Assembly (NCBI GenBank): GCA_038202925.1
Contig: JBBREM010000123.1
Location: 1 to 6,953 of the forward strand
Direction of reading: 5' to 3'
From: JAEVZK01 sp038202925
Lineage (GTDB): Bacteria; Armatimonadota; Fimbriimonadia; Fimbriimonadales; Fimbriimonadaceae
Length of the DNA: 6,953 bases
The position numbers and the translations under genes are program-made. How positions within the stretch are numbered: the first letter of the stretch is position 1; every line of letters begins with the position of its first letter. Below are positions 1 through 4,972 of the stretch, piece after piece. Below the pieces are notes generated by a model that had not been told where the DNA came from, did no database searches, and saw only the letters and a program-made list of their open reading frames with translations.

Positions 1-663
1 GCCGCTGAACACGGCGAGCTCGGTGACGCCGCCGCCAATGTCTACAATCACCGATCCCAGCTCGATCTGCTCCTGCGTCAACGCGCCGAGCCCGCTGGCA
101 AGCGGCTGCAGCACCATCTGCTCCACTTTGTGCCCGGCGAGGCCGACCGCCTTTTCGATGTTTTGCAGGTAAGTCGCCTGCCCGGTGACGATATAGGTCA
201 CGCATTCCAGCTTGCTGCCGTTCATGCCGATCGGCTTGAGGATGCCCCGCTGTCCATCGACTCGGAACTCGCGCGGCAGCGCCTGGATCATTTCTCGATC
301 GGGGGGGATGACCACTTGCCGGCTATGATTGATGACCTGCAGGACGTCCTCGCGGGAGATGACACGGCTACGGGGGTAGATGGGAACGAATCCCTGAGCC
401 TGGATGCCCTCGATGTGCGCGCCACCCACGCCCACGACGATCCCTCCAACCTCTTTGCCCAGCTCCTTGCGGATCGCGCGGATCGCGTTGTCGATGGAAC
501 GCGCAGCTTCATCCATATCGGCGATCACGCCTCGCTTGATGCCGCGCGACTCGGTAACCGACAACGCCTCGACGCGCACGTTCCCCGCCTCATCGGCCGA
601 AGCCGCGAGGCAGGTAGTTTTGCTAGAGCCGAGGTCGAGGACGGTGATCACGGTGTCGTTCAT
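1..663 (-). CDS. ftsA: Cell division protein FtsA, N-terminal 221 codons (3' end outside window)
   Basis: FtsA is the actin-like ATPase that tethers FtsZ filaments to the inner face of the cytoplasmic membrane and links them to the divisome. I translated the minus strand from the ATG at 663 and the frame stays open to base 1. Residues 9-16 (LDLGSSKT) form the phosphate-1 loop. The 1C/SHS2 region follows at about 84-165, including SREDV (103-107), PREFRVDGQ (130-138) and KPIGMNGSKLE (143-153). VDIGGGVTELAVF (207-219) is the phosphate-2 motif. The missing part is the second half of the actin fold and the C-terminal membrane helix. ATG 663 gives the usual short lead before the first beta strand; a GTG lies two codons upstream, and neither has a clear Shine-Dalgarno. 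In related clusters ftsA follows sbp directly, but here two opposite-strand genes separate them, so a separate promoter in 664-860 is likely. Family assignment is firm. Confidence 0.96.
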   Translation of the reverse strand, partial: MNDTVITVLDLGSSKTTCLAASADEAGNVRVEALSVTESRGIKRGVIADMDEAARSIDNAIRAIRKELGKEVGGIVVGVGGAHIEGIQAQGFVPIYPRSRVISREDVLQVINHSRQVVIPPDREMIQALPREFRVDGQRGILKPIGMNGSKLECVTYIVTGQATYLQNIEKAVGLAGHKVEQMVLQPLASGLGALTQEQIELGSVIVDIGGGVTELAVFSG

Positions 664-712
664 CCACACGGACGGCAGCGCTCGGCGATGAGCAATGCGC
701 GGGTGCTAAGGA

Positions 713-739
713 TTCTGGCATCTAAAGCACGGGCCAGAA
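713..739. repeat. Inverted repeat in the ftsA leader region
   Basis: TTCTGGC (713-719) and GCCAGAA (733-739) are perfect 7-bp inverted arms around a 13-nt loop. The element lies 50-76 nt upstream of the ftsA start. In a minus-strand transcript it could form a modest stem-loop in the 5' leader. No U-tract follows, so it is not an intrinsic terminator, and a chance match is possible. Confidence 0.25.
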
Positions 740-748
740 CCCCGGATC

Positions 749-764
749 GCGGAATTCATTCCGC
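749..764. promoter_or_regulatory. Perfect palindrome, possible operator
   Basis: GCGGAAT-TC-ATTCCGC is a perfect inverted repeat with 7-bp arms and a 2-nt centre. It lies in the gap between ftsA and the divergent plus-strand cassette, about 86 nt before the ftsA start and 63 nt before the cassette -35 box. The tiny centre suits a dimeric DNA-binding protein better than an RNA hairpin, and no T-run follows it. The repeat is visible; the operator role is inference. Confidence 0.35.
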
Positions 765-826
765 AAGCCTGTCTCAAAGAGCCACCGCCATTTTCTTGGT
801 GATGAATCTCAATGCCCCACTACCGC

Positions 827-855
827 TTGACAATTTCAAAAATCCTGCTTAGATT
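827..855 (+). promoter_or_regulatory. Sigma70-type promoter of the secreted two-gene cassette
   Basis: A perfect -35 box TTGACA (827-832) is followed by a 17-nt spacer and a -10 box TAGATT (850-855; four of six match TATAAT, with the first TA and last T kept). The -10 box ends only 5 nt before the ATG at 861. Transcription would therefore start at about the A of the start codon, giving a leaderless or nearly leaderless mRNA. This agrees with the absence of a convincing ribosome binding site. No experiment supports it here. Confidence 0.6.
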
Positions 856-860
856 AGGCA

Positions 861-2132
861 ATGCTGCGATTTCTTTGCGTCCTCTTAGCGGCGTCTGCCC
901 TCGGCTCGCTCGCGGTTTGTTATTCAACGACCTCGGTTGAAGAAGCCGTCATTTTTGATAACCCAGGTGACTTGCTGATGCGGTACCGCAACGTATATGT
1001 AAGGGTGAGGATCGAAGCGGGCCAGGCAAGCGGCCAAGATTCAAACCGCATTGTTAGCGGTACCAAATGCGAGTTCGGAGTCACGCTCTCGATGTGGTTT
1101 CAGACCTCCGCCGACACGCCGCAATATGTGCCGCCGAGCCGCACCGTTGGCCACGTTTGGAGAACGATCAAGGTGTCAGCGTACGATTCGGTGACGGTGA
1201 CCGGTGAGCCTGTGGCGATGCCCGCGGTCACCGCCGACGCCACCGCGGTCTCCAACACGGTCCGCTATGCAAGCACCCACTTCGTCGATAACTCGCCCGT
1301 GAACATGCGCCTGAAGGGCAAGTTCTATTTTATGTGGGGTGTCGCCCAGCCCGGAGAACCGATAGAGCCCGTCGAGCAAATCGAGAAGTCATGGGAATGC
1401 AAGAAACTTATCGACACCACCTATAACAAAGCCTCGATCCTTGGCTACTGGGGGCAAGCAACCGAAAGCGATAAGCTCGAAGGCAGCACTGACGAGCGAA
1501 AGCATGGTGCCCTCACCAGCAAGGGTCTCCTTGAGGCGATGAATCACTCGATCACATATTACGACCGCAGCCCAAACTGGTTTCTGGAGAATGCTAAGGC
1601 CGCAATCCTGCCATGCACGGCATTCTACGTAAATAGTCACGGCGGCAATTTTCCGCTTTTTCAGAACAACATTGGAGGTTCCGGTGATGACTCGACTGAC
1701 CCTGGACCCGTTCTAGAGCAGCGGCAACTAGCAGGCACGCTGCACTACCCTCCCGTGAACCTCGCGTACCTGGACGCGTGTCAAACCGCCGTCACTTCTA
1801 CGGGAGGCGAAAACCACGGGTTTTCCCTTTCCTTCCTTTATCCGCTGCCTGAGGCTGGTTCAGAGGGAATAGATCGCGCGGAAGTCGGCTGGCGAACAGC
1901 GGAAGACTCGATTCATACGAATACTTGTTGCCAAGCCTTTTGGTTCAGCATCTCCGCCGGCAAGACTGCGAATGAGGCGCGCAATGACGCTATTGTAGCG
2001 GTTAATCTTGAGTTTGGAACGGCCTATACCCCGACCAACGAGGTGGCCGTTTTCGGGGACTACTTCACTCGGCTAAATTCGGTCTACACCGGCCTGAATG
2101 CTGGCGCACTAAACTGGTATTTGGTCTTTTGA
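861..2132 (+). CDS. Secreted caspase-like (clan CD) cysteine peptidase-like protein with unrecognised N-terminal region
   Basis: This 423-residue protein is probably exported. Residues 1-20 form a signal peptide (Arg3, then a hydrophobic core to Val19). Cys20 is not in a good lipobox because Val precedes it, so a soluble secreted form is more likely than a lipoprotein. Residues 22 to about 185 are strand-rich and not recognised. About 186-390 look like a clan CD peptidase domain: strand plus His-Gly at 255-261 (FYVNSHG), then a hydrophobic strand ending in the nucleophile motif LAYLDACQTA (301-310). His260 and Cys307 are 47 residues apart, close to caspase spacing. A later segment (GWRTA 343-347, FWFSISAG 360-367, NEARNDAI 371-378) resembles the strand and helices after the Cys in CHAT, caspase and gingipain-type domains. 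Substrate is unknown and activity unproven. ATG 861 keeps the signal peptide and sits just after a promoter. The stop overlaps the next gene's start, and base composition is more A+T-rich than the surrounding cluster. Confidence 0.8.
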   Translation: MLRFLCVLLAASALGSLAVCYSTTSVEEAVIFDNPGDLLMRYRNVYVRVRIEAGQASGQDSNRIVSGTKCEFGVTLSMWFQTSADTPQYVPPSRTVGHVWRTIKVSAYDSVTVTGEPVAMPAVTADATAVSNTVRYASTHFVDNSPVNMRLKGKFYFMWGVAQPGEPIEPVEQIEKSWECKKLIDTTYNKASILGYWGQATESDKLEGSTDERKHGALTSKGLLEAMNHSITYYDRSPNWFLENAKAAILPCTAFYVNSHGGNFPLFQNNIGGSGDDSTDPGPVLEQRQLAGTLHYPPVNLAYLDACQTAVTSTGGENHGFSLSFLYPLPEAGSEGIDRAEVGWRTAEDSIHTNTCCQAFWFSISAGKTANEARNDAIVAVNLEFGTAYTPTNEVAVFGDYFTRLNSVYTGLNAGALNWYLVF

Positions 2133-3034
2133 TGATGATCGTCAAATCGCAGTTCTCAGTCTTACTGACAGGCTTGTTAGCAGTAACGCTGGCATCTCCA
2201 GGCCATGACCCTGTAGCTATGGCCAGAAACTTCCTTCTAGCAAATGGGTTCAATCTGAACGGTCTTGCCACGAGCCCTGGCTCGTCGTTCGCTCAGGGGA
2301 GACTGCAAACAATTCGCTTTTCGGATGCCGCGCACCCCGAGCGTGCATACGTCGTTACTATCGCCACTGAGCGCAATCATGTCGCTTCATTTAAGGATGA
2401 CGGCAAGGTCTATGTCGATTGGTATGCAGGTCAGAGACATACCCGAAAGACTTGGAAGCCGAGCGATTTAGTAGTTAGAACAGAGGCTGGTGTGAGAGCT
2501 AGAATTAACGCGATGCGCAGGAACTTGCAGATCCCTGACTCAGCCGTTTTTACCAGCACTTCAATTTCCGTGCTAGGAAATAGTGAAAGCGGACCATACT
2601 TTGCTGCATCCTTAGAGGACAGGCCCCACGGTTACCGGTTCTGGGAACACATCAATGGATTCAGCCTAACGGTGGATGCCCGCGACGGAAGGTTGTTCAG
2701 TTACGAAAAAACGTGGGGTATGCGTGTGGGGCGTTGGGCGGTCGCTATCGACAAAGACGTTGCGAAGAGACTTGCAATTGACTACTTCAAGCAGACAGAC
2801 CCGAAGCACTTCACCACGCAAATAACATCTGACGGGCTAGGATACATCGAGCCTGCCGCGTTAAACGGACGCTATCCGATGGGTGAAGTTTATCATGTCG
2901 CAGATCTCGCTTACCGGTTCACGATCAAGGCGCCACTGGACGCCTCTCATCGACATGTAAACCGCGATTATTTCGTTTACGTGGACGCTGGGGCGCCTCG
3001 TGTGTTTGGGGTGTCTCATGAAGCGTGGAAGTGA
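2132..3034 (+). CDS. Secreted protein with PepSY/YcdB-like segments, partner of the upstream caspase-like gene
   Basis: Reading from ATG 2132 gives 300 residues. Residues 1 to about 22 look like a signal peptide (Lys5, hydrophobic 8-21, ending near LAVTLAS), so the protein is probably extracytoplasmic. The rest repeats a pattern of one helix then antiparallel strands. Helix 111-131 leads to strands 155-194 containing INGFSLTVDARDGRLFSYEKTW (174-195), which resembles the Val-Asp-x-x-x-Gly-x-hydrophobic hairpin of PepSY, FTP and YcdB-type domains. Helix 207-220 leads to strands 253-290 ending in FVYVDAGAPRVFGV. Residues 26-97 may be a third, weaker unit. PepSY-like domains often occur in propeptides and inhibitors of secreted proteases, which would fit the neighbour, but this is a fold-level guess. 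The start region reads TTGATGATG with the upstream stop TGA inside it. TTG 2129, ATG 2132 and ATG 2135 are all possible, and re-initiation after the upstream stop is likely since no Shine-Dalgarno is visible. Confidence 0.72.
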   Translation: MMIVKSQFSVLLTGLLAVTLASPGHDPVAMARNFLLANGFNLNGLATSPGSSFAQGRLQTIRFSDAAHPERAYVVTIATERNHVASFKDDGKVYVDWYAGQRHTRKTWKPSDLVVRTEAGVRARINAMRRNLQIPDSAVFTSTSISVLGNSESGPYFAASLEDRPHGYRFWEHINGFSLTVDARDGRLFSYEKTWGMRVGRWAVAIDKDVAKRLAIDYFKQTDPKHFTTQITSDGLGYIEPAALNGRYPMGEVYHVADLAYRFTIKAPLDASHRHVNRDYFVYVDAGAPRVFGVSHEAWK

Positions 3035-3055
3035 CGGCCTCCCGCGCGGCAATAA

Positions 3056-3481
3056 CTAGGCACCGGCGTCGGCCTGAAGCTGCGATTGCGCCTGGGCTTG
3101 GGCGGCGAGCTCCTGCAGCCGCTTACGCTCGCGGGCATCCTGCCACTTCGTCAGCAGGTAGCGCCGAATGAGCGATAGGTTCGTAAAGATCCGCGCGCCG
3201 AGCACCAAGGCTACGGCTAGGAAGAGATTGATGCCGATCTTGTCGCCTAGCCAAGCTAGGCCAAACGAGATCACGATGTTGGACACGAACCCCGAGAAGA
3301 AGACGTCGTTGGTGTACTTCCCTTCCAACCCGCTTCGGAGCCCGCCGCAGATCGTGTCCAAGCCCGCCATACAGGCGACTGCCACGTACAGGCCCTCGAT
3401 TCCGCCCAACGGACTGACGTGCAGAAGCATCGCCAAGCCAATGCCGATCAGGAGCGCCAGCATGGGGAGCAGAAAGATCAT
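3056..3481 (-). CDS. sbp: Small basic protein Sbp (DUF1290), membrane protein of the dcw cluster
   Basis: A 141-residue integral membrane protein of the Sbp/DUF1290 family, found between DUF881 genes and ftsA in Bacillus-type dcw clusters; its biochemical role is not established. Family signatures are clear: YVAVACMAGLDTICGGLR (32-49), EGKYTNDVFFSGFVSN (53-68), LGDKIGINLFLAVALVLGARIF (78-99) and NLSLIRR (101-107). Hydrophobic segments lie at about 2-20, 31-46, 62-78 and 83-98. The basic stretch after 106 probably faces the cytoplasm. The family is usually about 120 residues; here a Gln/Ala-rich tail (about 122-141) extends it. The start overlaps the DUF881 stop as ATGA, with GAAGG three nt upstream as a plausible ribosome binding site. 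It ends only 21 nt from the convergent plus-strand gene, with no visible terminator. Confidence 0.93.
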   Translation of the reverse strand: MIFLLPMLALLIGIGLAMLLHVSPLGGIEGLYVAVACMAGLDTICGGLRSGLEGKYTNDVFFSGFVSNIVISFGLAWLGDKIGINLFLAVALVLGARIFTNLSLIRRYLLTKWQDARERKRLQELAAQAQAQSQLQADAGA

Positions 3482-4245
3482 TTGCCTTCGGTCGTCTTCG
3501 CGTATTTGCGGTCCGTAGACCCCGAGTAAGCCCCGATCCGCATGTTCTTGACTTCTTCGACTTGCACCATAGAAGGGTCGGTGCGACGAATTTGATCCAA
3601 AACGCCCTCAGGAATGTTGAGCCCGCCCATAAGGGTCTTAGCGTCGCCAATTGCTCGCACAATAATCGGAGATGCAATCCGAACTCCGTCCATAAAGACG
3701 ATTGGCCCCGCGCATCGCACCGCCGACGTCCCGACAATCCGCTGCCCATTGACGTCGATCGCCTCGGCACCGGAAGCGAACAGCTCGTTCGTCACCGAGA
3801 GGATGTCGGTGTCGTGAATGATGTTTTCCTGGATCGGTCCGAAGCTTGCCTTCTTGCTGTCGATGAGGGTGATCTTCACACCGGGCCCATCGACGGCGGT
3901 AAGACCCGCGAACGCCTTTGCATCCTGAAGGCTTTGGTTCAGCAGCTTGCTGGTAGGTCCGCTGGTGCCAATCGTCTTTTGAAGGTTGTCGTTCTCCGTT
4001 CTGAGCTTGCTAACCTCGCCCTGCAATCCCTCGAAGTCCTTCTGGAGACCCAAATACTGCTGCTGAAGATCTATTGTGCCGAGCCCAATCCGGAACTGTT
4101 GGGTCTTGTCGAGCGCCGAGAGGCGATCGTTTCGCGTGGTGTCGGTGATGGCCGCCGCGCGCACCATGAAGCCGAGCACCAGGCAAAGCCCGCTGACGGG
4201 AAGCACCCAGCTATTGCCGCTGATTCGTGATGCGAACGGGTTCAT
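3478..4245 (-). CDS. DUF881 family membrane protein (YlxW/YlxX-like)
   Basis: A 255-residue bitopic membrane protein with the layout of DUF881: a short N-terminus, one membrane helix (about 12-32), a coiled-coil region (about 56-92, DLQQQYLGLQKDFEGLQGEV onward) and the extracytoplasmic DUF881 domain (about 112-240). Its signatures are DGPGVKITLIDS (119-130), IIHDTDILSVTNELFASGAE (142-161), AIDVNGQRIVGTSAVRCAGP (162-181) and AIGD (198-201). The family sits beside ftsQ and sbp in dcw clusters and is thought to support envelope or division functions, without a defined reaction. The start at 4245 lies 35 nt inside ftsQ in another frame. The next Met (27) would destroy the membrane helix, so the long form is preferred. 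A purine-rich AAGAAGAAAG precedes the ATG as a weak ribosome binding site. Bacillus carries two DUF881 copies in tandem; only one is present here. Confidence 0.92.
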   Translation of the reverse strand: MNPFASRISGNSWVLPVSGLCLVLGFMVRAAAITDTTRNDRLSALDKTQQFRIGLGTIDLQQQYLGLQKDFEGLQGEVSKLRTENDNLQKTIGTSGPTSKLLNQSLQDAKAFAGLTAVDGPGVKITLIDSKKASFGPIQENIIHDTDILSVTNELFASGAEAIDVNGQRIVGTSAVRCAGPIVFMDGVRIASPIIVRAIGDAKTLMGGLNIPEGVLDQIRRTDPSMVQVEEVKNMRIGAYSGSTDRKYAKTTEGK

Positions 4246-4972
4246 CTTTCTTCTTGTACGCCCCAGTTGCGGGATGAGTTGGATCGGTTAAATTAAGACT
4301 CACGCTGGACAGCAGATTCGGGTCCTTTTCCAAGGCATCCTTCAGTGCCTGAAGCTTCTTATCGAAATCGTCGCAGGCACCGAAGATAACAAGACCGTCA
4401 CCGATATTTAAACACACCGCGCCTTCGCCATTGAAGGAAATTCGCAGCTTTTCGGAGGGCCATTCCTGCTTCGCTTTGACCGCCAGTTCGGCAACCTTCT
4501 GGGAAGCCCATCCTCCGGCGATGCTGAGCAGAAGATCCTTCGCCTGCGTCGGCCTCATGACTTCGGGAATATCGGCAGGCACTGGGGACAAGGACTCATA
4601 CATCGATCCCGTCGCATCGAGGCCCACGATGCGCTTGCCGTGCACATGGGCGACCGGCACTCGGTAGACAATTTCGAGGCGGCCACGGCCGAAGATGTTC
4701 TGTGAATAAATGGCGTGATCAACAGCTTCAATCCGCGCAATGCGGGTCTCGACCCAGCGCGAATTGACCTGGACCCATGGGATGCGGTTTAGGCTCGAAA
4801 GAACGGCGTCAATCTGCGGCTGATCTGCTGGGTCCGCGCCGATAACGGCGGCTTTGCTGAGCGAGGTCAAGGGGCTGTAATAGAGCCCGGTAAGCAGCAC
4901 AATGATCAGCCCCAGCACAAGCAGCGGCTTAATCTTGACTCGTGTGCGCCTGCGCTTACGTTTTGGTGCCAT
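4211..4972 (-). CDS. ftsQ: Cell division protein FtsQ/DivIB
   Basis: FtsQ is the bitopic divisome protein that joins FtsB/FtsL and regulates septal peptidoglycan synthesis from the periplasmic or outer side. This 253-residue protein has a very basic cytoplasmic tail (2-15, KRKRRRTRVKIK), one membrane helix (about 16-32), a POTRA domain (about 35-107) and a beta domain (about 108-230). In the POTRA, AAVIGA (41-46), WVETRIARIEAV (73-84) and GRLEIVYRVPVAHV (97-110) are typical, and IVGLDATGSMY (115-125) corresponds to the conserved 'D..G..y' strand of FtsQ. The start overlaps the end of the MurC-Ddl fusion by 17 nt and the end overlaps DUF881 by 35 nt, so translation is probably coupled; no Shine-Dalgarno is evident. 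Overall identity is supported by architecture and neighbours more than by strong residue conservation, as usual for this divergent family. Confidence 0.92.
   Translation of the reverse strand: MAPKRKRRRTRVKIKPLLVLGLIIVLLTGLYYSPLTSLSKAAVIGADPADQPQIDAVLSSLNRIPWVQVNSRWVETRIARIEAVDHAIYSQNIFGRGRLEIVYRVPVAHVHGKRIVGLDATGSMYESLSPVPADIPEVMRPTQAKDLLLSIAGGWASQKVAELAVKAKQEWPSEKLRISFNGEGAVCLNIGDGLVIFGACDDFDKKLQALKDALEKDPNLLSSVSLNLTDPTHPATGAYKKKDEPVRITNQRQ

Noticed and set aside
130..852. 240-codon plus-strand open frame across the left edge
   Set aside because: It lies antisense over ftsA, whose minus-strand translation has clear actin-fold motifs; its own protein has no recognisable features and its length follows from the G+C-rich codon pattern of ftsA.
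664..860. Sigma70 promoter for ftsA on the minus strand
   Set aside because: The best pair (TTGTCA, 17 nt, GAGATT) has a poor -10 box and overlaps the cassette -35; none is good enough to list, although a promoter somewhere in the gap is expected.
861..923. Lipoprotein signal with Cys20 as lipidated residue
   Set aside because: The residues before Cys20 are Leu-Ala-Val; Val at -1 does not fit the lipobox, which needs Gly, Ala or Ser there.
664..3055. Insertion sequence or target-site duplication around the cassette
   Set aside because: I found no transposase, terminal inverted repeats or matching direct repeats at the two borders.
3562..4230. 222-codon plus-strand open frame
   Set aside because: It is antisense to the DUF881 gene, which shows family signatures; the plus-strand product is His/Arg-rich and unrecognisable.
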